Source: Micrococcus endophyticus (GTDB taxonomy: Bacteria; Actinomycetota; Actinomycetes; Actinomycetales; Micrococcaceae). From it: DNA of 64,000 nucleotides. Shown piece by piece: positions 9,630 to 18,392 of this stretch. The notes under the pieces are model-generated. The model saw only the letters and a list, made by a program, of their open reading frames with translations. It was not told the origin of the DNA and did not search any database. The stretch covers positions 1,116,001-1,180,000 of the forward strand of contig NZ_JACHMW010000001.1 of the NCBI RefSeq assembly GCF_014205115.1, written 5' to 3'. Position 1 is the stretch's first letter; each line of letters begins with the position of its first letter. The translations under genes and the position numbers were made by a program.

Positions 9630-11531
9630 TCAGTCTTCCTGGTCCCAGTCGGGCGTCATGCCCCGGGCCACCTGGATCGCGTCGTTGCTGACCCCCGCGG
9701 GGACCATCGGCCAGACCATGGCGTCGCGGGAGACCACGAAGTCCACGATCACGGGCCGGTCGTCGATGGCCAGGGCCTGGCGGATGGTGTCGTCCAGGTC
9801 CTCCCGGCGGTCGCAGCGCAGGCCCGCGGCGCCGTAGGCGTCGGCGAGCTTGACGAAGTCCGGCACCCGGGCGGTGTCGTGGCCCGTGTTCAGGTCCGTG
9901 TTCGAGTAGCGCCCGTCGTAGAAGAGGGTCTGCCACTGGCGCACCATGCCCAGCGAGGAGTTGTTGATCACCGCGATCTTGATGGGGATGCGGTTGATCA
10001 CGCACGTGGCGAGCTCCTGGTTGGTCATCTGGAAGCAGCCGTCGCCGTCGATGGCCCAGACCACGCGGTCGGGTTCGCCCACCTGCGCCCCCATCGCGGC
10101 GGGGACGGCGAAGCCCATCGTCCCGAGGCCGGCCGAGTTGAGCCATTGGCGCGGCCGCTCGTAGGCGACGAACTGGCTGGCCCACATCTGGTGCTGGCCG
10201 ACGCCGGCCACGTAGGTGGCCTCGGGGCCGGACAGGGCCGACAGGCGCGAGATCACCTCCTGGGGCGCGAGGAGGCGGTCCTCGGTCTCGGTCCAGCCCA
10301 TCGGGTAGGTGTCCTTCAGGCGCCGCAGCACCGCCCACCAGTCGGCCAGGTCGGGCAGCGCCTCGGTGTCCGTCGCGAGCTCGGCCGCCAGGTCCGGGAT
10401 GATCTCCTTGACCGAGCCGACGATCGGCACGTCCGCGATCCGGTTCTTGGAGATCTCGGCCGGGTCGATGTCCGCGTGGATCACGCGGGCGCCGGGGGCG
10501 AACGAGGGCAGGTGACCGGTCACCCGGTCGTCGAAGCGGGCGCCGAGCGTGATCAGCAGGTCGGCCTGCTGGAGCGCGGCCACGGCGGGCACGCCGCCGT
10601 GCATGCCGGGCATGCCCAGGTGCTGGGGGTGCGAGTCGGGGAAGACGCCGCGGGCCGTGAGGGTGGTGACCACCGGGGCGCCCGTGAGCTCGGCGAGGGC
10701 CCGCAGCTCCTCGTGGGCCTCGCCGCGGGCCACGCCGCCGCCCACGTACAGCACGGGGCGCCGGGCCTCGCGGATCAGCCGGGCGGCCTCGCGGATCTGT
10801 CGGGGGTGGCCGCGCAGGACGGGGCGGTAGCCGGGCAGGTCGACCCGGGGCGGCCACGCGAACTCGAACTCGCCCTGCTGGGCGTCCTTGGTGACGTCCA
10901 CGAGCACGGGTCCGGGCCGGCCCGTGGCGGCGATGTGGAACGCCTCGGCGAGGGCCTGGGGGACGTCCTCGGCCCGGGTCACGAGCCGGGAGTGCTTGGT
11001 GATGGGCATCGTGATGCCCACGATGTCCGCCTCCTGGAAGGCGTCCGTGCCGATCGCGGCGGAGGAGACCTGGCCGGTGATGAACACGACGGCCTGGGAG
11101 TCCATGTGGGCGTCCGCGATGGCGGTCACCAGGTTGGTGGCGCCGGGGCCGGAGGTGGCGATGGCCACGCCGACCTTGCCGGTGGCCAGGTGGTAGCCCT
11201 GCGCCGCGTGACCGGCGCCCTGCTCGTGGCGCACCAGGATGTGGCGGATCTGGTCGGAGTCCATGAGCGGGTCGTAGGTCGGCAGGATGGCGCCGCCGGG
11301 CAGGCCGAAGACGTCGGTGACCCCGAGCTCCTCGAGCGCGCGGATGATGCCCTCGGAGCCGGTCATCAGGGTGGGCTCTACGCGGTTGCCCTCGCCGGGG
11401 ACGCGGGGCTCCACGGTGTCGGGTCGGACGGCGGGCCGGCGCTCCTGCGGTCGGGCCTGCTCCTCCGGGCGGGAGGGCGGCGTCGGGACCGGCGGGACCG
11501 CCGCGCGGGGGTCGCGGGGGGTCGTGCTCAT
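9630..11531 (-). CDS. ilvB: Acetolactate synthase large (catalytic) subunit
   Basis: A 633-residue thiamine diphosphate enzyme making acetolactate from two pyruvates or acetohydroxybutyrate from pyruvate and 2-oxobutyrate. A Pro/Arg-rich extension of about 50 residues precedes the core. The TPP glutamate lies in [15 protein letters not shown], and the TPP/Mg motif is [17 protein letters not shown] followed by IAVINN near residue 500. The FAD-region sequence [13 protein letters not shown] is present. The ATG at 11531 has a GAGGTGA box about 5 nt upstream. It is the first gene of ilvB-ilvN-ilvC and is separated from ilvD by 272 bp that include an inverted repeat. Confidence 0.97.
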   Translation of the reverse strand: MSTTPRDPRAAVPPVPTPPSRPEEQARPQERRPAVRPDTVEPRVPGEGNRVEPTLMTGSEGIIRALEELGVTDVFGLPGGAILPTYDPLMDSDQIRHILVRHEQGAGHAAQGYHLATGKVGVAIATSGPGATNLVTAIADAHMDSQAVVFITGQVSSAAIGTDAFQEADIVGITMPITKHSRLVTRAEDVPQALAEAFHIAATGRPGPVLVDVTKDAQQGEFEFAWPPRVDLPGYRPVLRGHPRQIREAARLIREARRPVLYVGGGVARGEAHEELRALAELTGAPVVTTLTARGVFPDSHPQHLGMPGMHGGVPAVAALQQADLLITLGARFDDRVTGHLPSFAPGARVIHADIDPAEISKNRIADVPIVGSVKEIIPDLAAELATDTEALPDLADWWAVLRRLKDTYPMGWTETEDRLLAPQEVISRLSALSGPEATYVAGVGQHQMWASQFVAYERPRQWLNSAGLGTMGFAVPAAMGAQVGEPDRVVWAIDGDGCFQMTNQELATCVINRIPIKIAVINNSSLGMVRQWQTLFYDGRYSNTDLNTGHDTARVPDFVKLADAYGAAGLRCDRREDLDDTIRQALAIDDRPVIVDFVVSRDAMVWPMVPAGVSNDAIQVARGMTPDWDQED

Positions 11532-11712
11532 GGGGTCACCTCACTGCGTTCGTCGCATCGTCGACGCGCCGCGCGCGGGGCGCGGCACGGTGGTACGGGG
11601 GTGCTGCTGGGCCGTCGTCCTGCGCGGGGTCCTGGACCGCGCCGGAGCTCTGGCGGGGGCGTGGCCGGGTCTGAGGTGGGGACCTGACCGTGCGGTACGT
11701 CGGTGTGCCCTC

Positions 11713-11718
11713 AGTATG
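11713..11718 (-). promoter_or_regulatory. Candidate -10 box for ilvBNC
   Basis: CATACT on the minus strand within the ilvD-ilvB gap. It would give a leader of roughly 175 nt before ilvB and place the 14-bp inverted repeat at about -40 to -85. No -35 is evident, so this is tentative. Confidence 0.25.
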
Positions 11719-11753
11719 GCCACGGCGCGCCGCGCGCCTCCACTCGGCGGACA

Positions 11754-11796
11754 TCGGTCTCACATTCCGAGATGCGTATTCAGAATGTGAGACCGA
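11754..11796. promoter_or_regulatory. 14-bp perfect inverted repeat between ilvD and ilvB
   Basis: Arms 11754-11767 and 11783-11796 are perfect complements (core TCTCACATTC ... GAATGTGAGA) around a 15-nt spacer. It is far less GC-rich than its surroundings. It starts 7 nt past the ilvD stop, so it could be the ilvD terminator. Its composition and its position upstream of the ilvBNC promoter region also fit a dimeric operator. Actinobacterial leucine/ilv genes are known targets of IclR-type regulators, but no regulator gene lies here. Confidence 0.5.
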
Positions 11797-11803
11797 CGCC
11801 GCG

Positions 11804-13531
11804 TCAGCCGAGGTACGCGCCCTCGGCGGCCGAGTGCACGAGCTTGGCGTACTTGCCCAGCACGCCGGTGGTGAACTTCGGCGGCACGGGCGCCCACTCG
11901 CGGCGGCGCGCCTCCAGCTCCTCCTCCGCGACCTGCAGGTCCAGCGTGCGGCCGGCGATGTCCACGCGGATCCGGTCGCCGTCGCGCACCAGGCCGATCG
12001 GGCCGCCGTCGGCCGCCTCGGGGGCGATGTGCCCGATGCACAGCCCCGTGGTGCCGCCGGAGAACCGGCCGTCCGTGAGCAGCAGGACGTCCTTGCCCAG
12101 GCCGGCACCCTTGATGGCGCCGGTGATCGCGAGCATCTCGCGCATGCCGGGACCGCCGCGCGGGCCCTCGTAGCGGATCACGACGACGTCGCCCGCCGCG
12201 ATGGTGCCGTCCTCGAGCGCGTCCATCGCGGCACGCTCGCGGTCGAACACGCGGGCGGTGCCCTCGAAGACGTCCGCGTCGAAGCCGGCCGACTTCACCA
12301 CGGCGCCCTCGGGGGCGAGGCTGCCGTGCAGGATCGCGATGCCGCCGTTGGGGTGCATCGGGCGGTCCATGGTGCGGATGACGTCCCCGTCCACGGGGTC
12401 CGGGGCGAGCTCGGCGAGGTTCTCGGCCACGGTGCGGCCGGTGACGGTCAGCGCGTCCCCGTGCAGCAGGCCCTCGTCCAGCAGCGCCTTCATCACCACG
12501 GGCACGCCGCCCACCCGGTCCACGTCCGTCATGACGTAGCGGCCGAAGGGCTTGAGGTCGGCGATGTGCGGGGTGCGGTCCCCCACGCGGTTGAAGTCCT
12601 CGAGGCTCAGGTCCACGCCGGCCTCGCGGGCGATGGCCAGCAGGTGCAGGACGGCGTTGGTGGAGCCGCCGAAGGCCATGGTCACGGCGATCGCGTTCTC
12701 GAACGCCTCCTTGGTCATGATGTCGCGGGCCGTGATGCCCTGGCGCAGCAGGTTCACGACGGCCGCGCCGGAGCGGCGCGCGAAGTCGTCGCGGCGGCGG
12801 TCCGGCGAGGGCGGGGTCGCCGAGCCCGGCAGGGACATGCCCAGGGCCTCGCCGACGGAGGCCATGGTGTTGGCGGTGTACATGCCGCCGCACGCGCCCT
12901 CGGTCGGCACGATCGCCTTCTCGATGCGCAGCAGGTCCTCCTCGCTCATCAGGCCACGGGCGCACGCGCCCACCGCCTCGAAGGCGTCGATGATCGTGAC
13001 CTGCTTCTCCGTGCCGTCGCTCAGGCGGGCGTGGCCGGGCATGGTGGAGCCGGCGTAGACGAACACGCTGGCCAGGTCCAGGCGCGCGGCGGCCATGAGC
13101 ATGCCGGGCAGCGACTTGTCGCAGCCGGCGAGCAGGACGGAGCCGTCCAGGCGCTCGGCCATCATCACGGTCTCCACGGAGTCCGCGATCACCTCGCGGG
13201 AGACGAGGGAGAAGTGCATGCCCTCGTGGCCCATGGAGATGCCGTCCGAGACGGAGACGGTGCCGAACTCGAGCGGGAAGCCGCCGTCGGCGTGGACGCC
13301 CTCCTTGGCGGCCTGGGCGAGCCGGTCGAGGGAGAGGTTGCAGGGCGTGATCTCGTTCCAGGACGAGGCGATGCCGATCTGCGGCTTGGCGAAGTCCGCG
13401 TCGCCCAGGCCGACGGCACGCAGCATGCCGCGCGAGGCGGCGCGCTCCATGCCGTCCGTGACGTCGCGCGAGCGCGGCTTCATGTCCGGGGCGGCGGACG
13501 GGGTGCGGGGGGTCGACGCGGCGGTGTCCAT
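11804..13531 (-). CDS. ilvD: Dihydroxy-acid dehydratase
   Basis: A 575-residue iron-sulfur dehydratase that makes the 2-oxo acid precursors of valine and isoleucine. Motifs seen: [55 protein letters not shown] and [16 protein letters not shown], carrying the cysteines of the Fe-S cluster (in [13 protein letters not shown] and GACGGM). The open frame continues to 13699, but the ATG at 13531 fits the family N-terminus, and TAGACT lies exactly 7 nt upstream, suggesting a leaderless mRNA. It is divergent from the gene at 13641 across 109 bp. ilvB follows downstream on the same strand but appears to be separately transcribed. Confidence 0.96.
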   Translation of the reverse strand: MDTAASTPRTPSAAPDMKPRSRDVTDGMERAASRGMLRAVGLGDADFAKPQIGIASSWNEITPCNLSLDRLAQAAKEGVHADGGFPLEFGTVSVSDGISMGHEGMHFSLVSREVIADSVETVMMAERLDGSVLLAGCDKSLPGMLMAAARLDLASVFVYAGSTMPGHARLSDGTEKQVTIIDAFEAVGACARGLMSEEDLLRIEKAIVPTEGACGGMYTANTMASVGEALGMSLPGSATPPSPDRRRDDFARRSGAAVVNLLRQGITARDIMTKEAFENAIAVTMAFGGSTNAVLHLLAIAREAGVDLSLEDFNRVGDRTPHIADLKPFGRYVMTDVDRVGGVPVVMKALLDEGLLHGDALTVTGRTVAENLAELAPDPVDGDVIRTMDRPMHPNGGIAILHGSLAPEGAVVKSAGFDADVFEGTARVFDRERAAMDALEDGTIAAGDVVVIRYEGPRGGPGMREMLAITGAIKGAGLGKDVLLLTDGRFSGGTTGLCIGHIAPEAADGGPIGLVRDGDRIRVDIAGRTLDLQVAEEELEARRREWAPVPPKFTTGVLGKYAKLVHSAAEGAYLG

Positions 13532-13538
13532 GCCGCGG

Positions 13539-13544
13539 AGTCTA
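13539..13544 (-). promoter_or_regulatory. -10 box of ilvD, leaderless spacing
   Basis: TAGACT, 7 nt before the ilvD ATG at 13531. Confidence 0.6.
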
Positions 13545-13627
13545 GTGAGGCGCCCGCGCCCGCCGGCGGGCCGCGACCGCGTGTGACGGTCGGGCGCGGC
13601 GGCATGACAGGCCCCGACGCCGCCGCG

Positions 13628-13633
13628 TACGTT
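13628..13633 (+). promoter_or_regulatory. -10 box of the 13641 gene, leaderless spacing
   Basis: TACGTT, 7 nt before the ATG at 13641. The absence of a usable RBS supports leaderless translation. Confidence 0.5.
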
Positions 13634-13640
13634 GGGGGGC

Positions 13641-14195
13641 ATGGACTCGCCGACCCTCCAGAGACGCCTGCGCGGCGTCTTCGACGCGCGCGTGTTCAAC
13701 CACGGCGACTACAACGTGGTCTACGGCCAGCCCTCGGGCTCCTCCTCCCCCCTGGTGATCGGCTACCGGCACCAGCCCCTGGAAATGCTGCTGTGCCCCT
13801 TCGACCCGACGTCGACGCCGGACGACGCGCCGGCCGACGCCCCCGCCGCGGACGCCCCCGAGGAGGACCCGGACGGCCCGGTGGCAGAGCCCTCCTCCCA
13901 CGGCACGGACGTCGTCGGGGTGGCCCTGGGCAACGTGGCCACCGTGGCGGACACCGGCAGCGGCTACCAGGTGGAGACCGTCACCGGCTTCCGCACGTGG
14001 TTCGACGTCCCGGAGCACGCCCGCGTGCCCGTGGGGGACCTCACCGAGGACGGCACGGCCGGGCTCGACCAGGCCGAGGACGCCGTCGACTTCCACGCCT
14101 TCATGACCGCGTTCATGGACGAGCTGGACCGGCTCTACGCGGCCCCGGAGGCCGGTGGGACAGACGTCACGGGTCCCGATTTGCACGCTCGCTGA
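13641..14195 (+). CDS. Conserved-looking acidic protein of unknown function
   Basis: 184 residues, soluble and acidic. A variable middle stretch (about residues 55-80) is rich in Ala, Asp and Pro. The ordered parts include [17 protein letters not shown] and [15 protein letters not shown]-like sequence near the N-terminus, a beta-rich centre ([14 protein letters not shown]), and a helical C-terminus with [18 protein letters not shown]. No catalytic motif, membrane segment or signal peptide is visible. A TTG 9 nt upstream is in frame, but the ATG at 13641 is preferred from the TACGTT box 7 nt before it. It is divergent from ilvD and precedes tRNA-Lys. I do not recognise the family. Confidence 0.75.
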   Translation: MDSPTLQRRLRGVFDARVFNHGDYNVVYGQPSGSSSPLVIGYRHQPLEMLLCPFDPTSTPDDAPADAPAADAPEEDPDGPVAEPSSHGTDVVGVALGNVATVADTGSGYQVETVTGFRTWFDVPEHARVPVGDLTEDGTAGLDQAEDAVDFHAFMTAFMDELDRLYAAPEAGGTDVTGPDLHAR

Positions 14196-14214
14196 AACCG
14201 CTGGTAGGGTTTCA

Positions 14215-14220
14215 CCTCGT
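14215..14220 (+). promoter_or_regulatory. Candidate -10 box for tRNA-Lys
   Basis: TAGGGT about 42 nt upstream of the mature tRNA 5' end. CTGAAA at 14192-14197 with a 17-nt spacer is a weak -35 candidate. Confidence 0.45.
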
Positions 14221-14262
14221 TGCACGGCGCACCGGAGAGATCCGAGAGGCGGTGCGGCACCT

Positions 14263-14338
14263 GCACCTCTAGCTCAATCGGTAGAGCATCTGACTCTTAA
14301 TCAGCAGGTTCCGGGTTCGAGTCCCGGGGGGTGCACCA
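14263..14338 (+). tRNA. tRNA-Lys (anticodon CTT)
   Basis: A complete 76-nt cloverleaf with encoded CCA. The acceptor arms GCACCTC and GGGGTGC pair (one G-U). The D-arm GCTC...GAGC, the anticodon loop CTCTTAA giving CTT, and the T-arm with GGTTCGAGTCC are all present. It reads AAG, the dominant Lys codon at this GC content. Confidence 0.97.
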
Positions 14339-14344
14339 CGGACT

Positions 14345-14376
14345 GAAGGCCCCGTCTCCACGGAGATGGGGCCTTC
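14345..14376 (+). terminator. 15-bp hairpin after tRNA-Lys
   Basis: Arms 14345-14359 and 14362-14376 pair over 15 positions with one G-U-type difference and a minimal loop, starting 7 nt after the tRNA CCA end. No U-tract. Confidence 0.75.
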
Positions 14377-14418
14377 GCCGTCCCCGGCCCCCTCCCCGCC
14401 CTGCGGCGCGCTCCCCCG

Positions 14419-14424
14419 TAGGCT
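14419..14424 (+). promoter_or_regulatory. -10 box of the bcp gene, leaderless spacing
   Basis: TAGGCT, 7 nt before the ATG at 14432. The spacer contains GAGG, so a weak RBS reading is also possible. Confidence 0.5.
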
Positions 14425-14431
14425 GAGGCGC

Positions 14432-14920
14432 ATGAGCGACACGACCCAGAACCGCCTCCAGCCGGGCGACATCGCGCCCGCCTTCACCCTCCAGGACCAG
14501 GACGGCCGCCCGGTCTCCCTGCGGGACAGCGCGGGCAAGAGCACGATCGTCTACTTCTACCCGGCCGCCTCCACGCCGGGCTGCACCACCCAGGCCTGCG
14601 ACTTCCGGGACAGCCTCGCCTCGCTGACCGCCGCCGGCTACGTGGTGCTCGGCGTCTCCCCCGACCCCATCGGCAAGATCATCCGCTTCGCCCAGAAGGA
14701 GGGGCTGACCTTCTCCCTGCTCTCGGACGAGGACCACGCCGTGGCCGAGGCCTACGGCGCCTGGGGCGAGAAGAAGAACTACGGGCGCACCTACGAGGGC
14801 CTGATCCGCTCGACCGTGGTGGTCGGCCCGGACGGCCGCGTCACCCATGCCCAGTACAACGTCAAGGCCACCGGCCACGTGGCCCGGCTGCGCCGCACCC
14901 TGGGCCTCGACGAGGCCTGA
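14432..14920 (+). CDS. bcp: Thioredoxin-dependent thiol peroxidase, Bcp/PrxQ type
   Basis: A 162-residue peroxiredoxin that reduces hydrogen peroxide and alkyl hydroperoxides in the cytoplasm using thioredoxin. The N-terminal PGDIAPAFTLQDQDG is typical. The peroxidatic Cys is in STPGCTTQACDFRD at about residue 50, and the second Cys five residues later is the usual PrxQ resolving cysteine. YFYPAAS before it and STVVVGPDGRV near the C-terminus complete the fold. The frame opens upstream, but ATG 14432 matches the family start. It sits between two tRNA genes as a single-gene unit. Confidence 0.94.
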   Translation: MSDTTQNRLQPGDIAPAFTLQDQDGRPVSLRDSAGKSTIVYFYPAASTPGCTTQACDFRDSLASLTAAGYVVLGVSPDPIGKIIRFAQKEGLTFSLLSDEDHAVAEAYGAWGEKKNYGRTYEGLIRSTVVVGPDGRVTHAQYNVKATGHVARLRRTLGLDEA

Positions 14921-14952
14921 CCCGACCCCGGCCGCGGCACGGGCGCGCACGG

Positions 14953-14958
14953 TAGGAT
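14953..14958 (+). promoter_or_regulatory. Candidate -10 box for tRNA-Leu
   Basis: TAGGAT about 30 nt upstream of the mature tRNA-Leu 5' end. No clear -35. Confidence 0.45.
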
Positions 14959-14987
14959 CGTGGCTCGCCCCGCCGCGCGGGGCGTGC

Positions 14988-15068
14988 GCGGGCGTGGCGG
15001 AACTGGCAGACGCGCTGGATTTAGGTTCCAGTGTCCTGGACGTGGGGGTTCGAATCCCCCCGCCCGCA
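14988..15068 (+). tRNA. tRNA-Leu (anticodon TAG)
   Basis: A class II tRNA of 81 nt without an encoded CCA. The acceptor arms GCGGGCG and CGCCCGC pair perfectly. The anticodon loop TTTAGGT gives TAG. An extended variable arm and a GGGGGTTCGAATCCCC T-arm are present. It reads CUN codons, with preference for CUA. Forty-nine nucleotides separate it from the next start codon. Confidence 0.96.
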
Positions 15069-15117
15069 CTCCGGCGCCCCGCCCGTCGCCGCCGTCGCCC
15101 CTCAGGAGGAGAGAGCC

Positions 15118-16794
15118 ATGCAGCCCAGCCGCCGCGCCCTCCTCGGCGCCGGCCTCGGCGCCCTCGGACTCGGCCTCGGCGGCTGCGCGGGCACCCCGAC
15201 GCCGGCCCCCTCGGCCTCGGGCACGGCCGCGGCGACCCCGTCCGGCCCGAGCCGGCTGCTCGTGGTCGGTGCCCCGGGCCGCCCGTTCACCCGTGACTCG
15301 GCCCGCGCATGGGACAGCGAGTCCTTCCGCATCATCCGCCAGGTGCTCGAGACCCTGCTGGGCGTGGACCCGGACACCGGCGCGCCGACGCCGCGACTGG
15401 CCGAGCGCCACGAGGTCTCCGCGGACGGCCGCGTGCACGCCTTCCACCTCGTCCCCGGTCTCGTCTTCGACGACGGCGAGCCCTGCGACGCCGACGCGGT
15501 GGTCGCCAACGTCCGACGCTGGGCCCAGGCCCCCGCGCCCGTGGAGGGCTCCGTCCCGATGCCGTCCTCCTTCGTCTCGGCGTTCGGCGGCCACGAGGGC
15601 GAGGAGGGCTCGGTCTACGCCGGCGTGGAGGCCCGCGGCGCCCACGAGGTCCGGCTGCGCCTGACCTCCCCGCTGCGCCACCTGGCCGCCGCCCTGAGCT
15701 CGCCCGCGTTCGCGATCTCCTCCCCCGCCTCGTGGGAGCGCACCGTCCCCGTGGACGGGGTGGAGACGGTCACCCCCGCCGGCACCGGCCCGTACCGCTG
15801 GGCCACCGAGGCCGAGGTCGCCGAGCTCTCCCGCGACCAGCCGGACGGCGCGGACGTCGCCTACCTCGTGCCCAGCGCGAGCCACCGCGGCGAGGAGCCG
15901 GCGGTGCGCCCCGTCGTCGTCCACCCGTGGGGCCGGGCCACCACCCGCCTGCGCGAGCTGCGCCGCGGCACCGCGGACGTGATCGACGTCGTCGCCCCGG
16001 GCCAGCTGCGCCCCCTCGTCGAGGCCGGCACGCAGGTGCTGCCCCGCGACCCGCTGGCCGTCCTGTACGTGGGGATGAACCTGGACCACCCCCGGATCCG
16101 CTCCCAGTACCTGCGCCAGGCGATCGCCTACGCCGTGGACCGGCCACGGATCGCCGCGAGCGACGTGTTCCTCGAGGGCACCCGGCTGGCCCACGACCTC
16201 GTGCCCCCGGCCCTGGGCGTCGGCGACGAGGAGGCGCGCCGCTACGACGTGAACCCCGCGCAGGCGCGGCGGCTCGTCGAGCTCTCGGGCTACGACGGCG
16301 AGGAGCTCGAGTTCCTCTACCCCGCGGGCACGGCCCGCCCGTCCATGCCGGAGCCGGAGCGCGTCTACGCGATGGTCGCCCAGGACCTGGGCGCCATCGG
16401 CCTGCACATCACCCCCGTGCCGGTGCCGGCCGACCACGACTACCTCAGGGCCGTCGTCTCCCGCCCCACGCGCGCCCTGCACCTGATGGGCCGCAACGGC
16501 GCGTACCGGGACCCACACGCGTTCCTCGAGCCATTCGCCCGCTCGTGGCGCGCGGAGACCGGCTACCGCAACCCGCGCGTCATCCAGGACGTCGACACCG
16601 CGGCCTCCGAGCAGGACGACGAGGCCCGGCGCGGCCTCTTCCGCCGGGTCGTGCGCGCCATGGCGCTGGACCTGCCCGCCCTGCCCCTGGTGTACCCGAT
16701 CTCCGCGCTGGCCACGGGCCCCCGCGTCGCCTCCTACCCGACGTCGCCCCAGCTGGACGAGCCGTTCGCACGCGTCCACCTGACCGAGGGCTGA
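15118..16794 (+). CDS. Extracellular solute-binding lipoprotein, peptide/nickel family 5
   Basis: 558 residues. The N-terminus has Arg-Arg at residues 5-6 and a hydrophobic stretch ending in the lipobox LGGC with Cys23, so it is a lipoprotein possibly exported by Tat. The body resembles family 5 binding proteins of peptide ABC importers: [53 protein letters not shown] and [13 protein letters not shown] 15118 has AGGAGGAGAG 4-12 nt upstream. It is odd that no permease or ATPase gene is nearby; mqo follows with its own promoter. It may work with a transporter encoded elsewhere; the substrate cannot be read from the sequence. Confidence 0.88.
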   Translation: MQPSRRALLGAGLGALGLGLGGCAGTPTPAPSASGTAAATPSGPSRLLVVGAPGRPFTRDSARAWDSESFRIIRQVLETLLGVDPDTGAPTPRLAERHEVSADGRVHAFHLVPGLVFDDGEPCDADAVVANVRRWAQAPAPVEGSVPMPSSFVSAFGGHEGEEGSVYAGVEARGAHEVRLRLTSPLRHLAAALSSPAFAISSPASWERTVPVDGVETVTPAGTGPYRWATEAEVAELSRDQPDGADVAYLVPSASHRGEEPAVRPVVVHPWGRATTRLRELRRGTADVIDVVAPGQLRPLVEAGTQVLPRDPLAVLYVGMNLDHPRIRSQYLRQAIAYAVDRPRIAASDVFLEGTRLAHDLVPPALGVGDEEARRYDVNPAQARRLVELSGYDGEELEFLYPAGTARPSMPEPERVYAMVAQDLGAIGLHITPVPVPADHDYLRAVVSRPTRALHLMGRNGAYRDPHAFLEPFARSWRAETGYRNPRVIQDVDTAASEQDDEARRGLFRRVVRAMALDLPALPLVYPISALATGPRVASYPTSPQLDEPFARVHLTEG

Positions 16795-16806
16795 GTCCGC
16801 CGGTAG

Positions 16807-16812
16807 TAGAGT
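16807..16812 (+). promoter_or_regulatory. Candidate -10 box for mqo
   Basis: TAGAGT 88 nt upstream of the mqo GTG, directly after the preceding gene; implies a leader of about 80 nt. Confidence 0.4.
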
Positions 16813-16900
16813 GGGGCACCACGGCGCCCCGTCACGACCCGCCCACGCAGGCCCGGTCACGGCGCGCCCCACCGCCGTCGTTCTGCCCCAGGAGTTGACC

Positions 16901-18385
16901 GTGCCCACCCCCTCGTCCGCCACCACCCACGACGTCGTCCTGATCGGCGGCGGCATCATGAGCGCCACGCTCGGCGTCCTGCTGCAGCGCCTCGAGCCCA
17001 CCTGGTCGATCGCCCTCTACGAGAACCTGGACCAGGCCGGCCTGGAGTCCTCCGACCCGTGGAACAACGCCGGCACCGGGCACGCCGCCCTCTGCGAACT
17101 GAACTATGCGCCGCTGGGCAAGGACGGGACGGTGGACGTCACCAAGGCGCTCGGCATCAACGAGCAGTTCTGGACCTCCCGCCAGTTCTGGTCCTCCCTC
17201 GTGAAGGACGGCACGCTCCAGGACCCCAAGACCTTCATCAACCCGCTGCCGCACATGTCCTTCGTGTGGGGCGACGCCCACGCCGACTACCTGCGCACCC
17301 GCTACGAAGCGATGTCCGCCCAGCCGCTGTTCGCGCAGATGGAGCACACCGAGGACCCCGCCACCATCGCCGAGTGGGCGCCCCTGCTCATCGAGGGCCG
17401 CGAGGACGCCGGCCGCATCGCCGCCTCGCGCGTCGTCGGCGGCACGGACGTGGACTTCGGCTCGCTCACCCGCCAGCTCGTGACGGCCATGGCCGGCGCG
17501 GGCGCCGACGTGCGCTTCGGCCACAAGGTGACCGGCCTGAGCCGCGGCACCGACGGCCGCTGGGAGGTCTCCGTCAAGAACAAGGCCGCCGGGACCGAGG
17601 TCGTGGACCGCGCCCGCTTCGTGTTCGTGGGCGCCGGCGGCGGCGCGCTGTCCCTGCTGCAGAAGTCCGGCATCCCCGAGGCCAAGGGCTTCGGCGGCTT
17701 CCCGGTCTCCGGCCAGTTCCTGCGCTGCACCGACGAGTCCGTGGTGAACCGCCACATGGCCAAGGTCTACGGCCAGGCCGCCGTGGGCGCCCCGCCCATG
17801 TCCGTGCCGCACCTGGACACCCGCTTCGTCAACGGCAAGCGCTCCCTGCTGTTCGGCCCCTACGCCGGCTTCTCGACGAACTTCCTCAAGACCGGCTCCT
17901 ACCTGGACCTGCCGCTGTCCATCCGCCCCCACAACCTCACCACCATGCTGGACGTGGCCAAGGACAACATGGACCTCACCAAGTACCTCGTCACCGAGGT
18001 GGTGAAGTCCCAGGACAAGAAGGTCGAGTCCCTGAAGGAGTTCTACCCGGAGGCCGAGGGCGGCGACTGGGAGCTCATCACCGCCGGCCAGCGCGTGCAG
18101 GTCATGAAGCGCAAGGGCCGCTTCGGCGGCGTCCTGCAGTTCGGCACCGAGGTGGTCACCCACGGCGACGGCTCGATCGGCGGCCTGCTGGGCGCCTCCC
18201 CGGGCGCCTCCACCGCCGCGCCCATCATGGTGAAGCTGCTCGAGCGCTGCTTCCCGGCGAAGATGGCCGGCTGGGACGGCGCGCTCAAGGAGCTCATCCC
18301 CTCGCTGGGCCGCACCCTGAACGACGACCCGGCCCTGCTGGCCGAGGTCAGCGCGTCCACGGACGCCGCGCTCAAGCTGGCCTGA
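16901..18385 (+). CDS. mqo: Malate:quinone oxidoreductase
   Basis: A 494-residue peripheral membrane flavoenzyme that oxidises malate to oxaloacetate and passes electrons to the quinone pool, an alternative to NAD-malate dehydrogenase common in actinobacteria. The FAD-binding motif is [18 protein letters not shown] at about residues 12-29. Family stretches include [51 protein letters not shown] and [15 protein letters not shown]. The frame opens at 16811, but the GTG at 16901 has an AGGAG box about 7 nt upstream and gives the usual length. The RND pump gene begins 7 nt after its stop. Confidence 0.96.
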   Translation: MPTPSSATTHDVVLIGGGIMSATLGVLLQRLEPTWSIALYENLDQAGLESSDPWNNAGTGHAALCELNYAPLGKDGTVDVTKALGINEQFWTSRQFWSSLVKDGTLQDPKTFINPLPHMSFVWGDAHADYLRTRYEAMSAQPLFAQMEHTEDPATIAEWAPLLIEGREDAGRIAASRVVGGTDVDFGSLTRQLVTAMAGAGADVRFGHKVTGLSRGTDGRWEVSVKNKAAGTEVVDRARFVFVGAGGGALSLLQKSGIPEAKGFGGFPVSGQFLRCTDESVVNRHMAKVYGQAAVGAPPMSVPHLDTRFVNGKRSLLFGPYAGFSTNFLKTGSYLDLPLSIRPHNLTTMLDVAKDNMDLTKYLVTEVVKSQDKKVESLKEFYPEAEGGDWELITAGQRVQVMKRKGRFGGVLQFGTEVVTHGDGSIGGLLGASPGASTAAPIMVKLLERCFPAKMAGWDGALKELIPSLGRTLNDDPALLAEVSASTDAALKLA

Positions 18386-18392
18386 CGCCGCC

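Noticed and set aside
9619-10857. Fusion of ilvN with a long upstream frame
   Set aside because: The upstream portion is an out-of-frame shadow of ilvB. A strong RBS and ATG at 9618 define ilvN.
11532-11712. Classical leader-peptide attenuator for ilvBNC
   Set aside because: No reading frame with a run of Leu, Ile or Val codons is present between the candidate promoter and ilvB. Only a five-codon frame without such codons was found.
14345-14376. Possible attenuator of bcp
   Set aside because: The hairpin directly follows tRNA-Lys, and bcp has its own promoter-like box at 14419, so a tRNA terminator is simpler.
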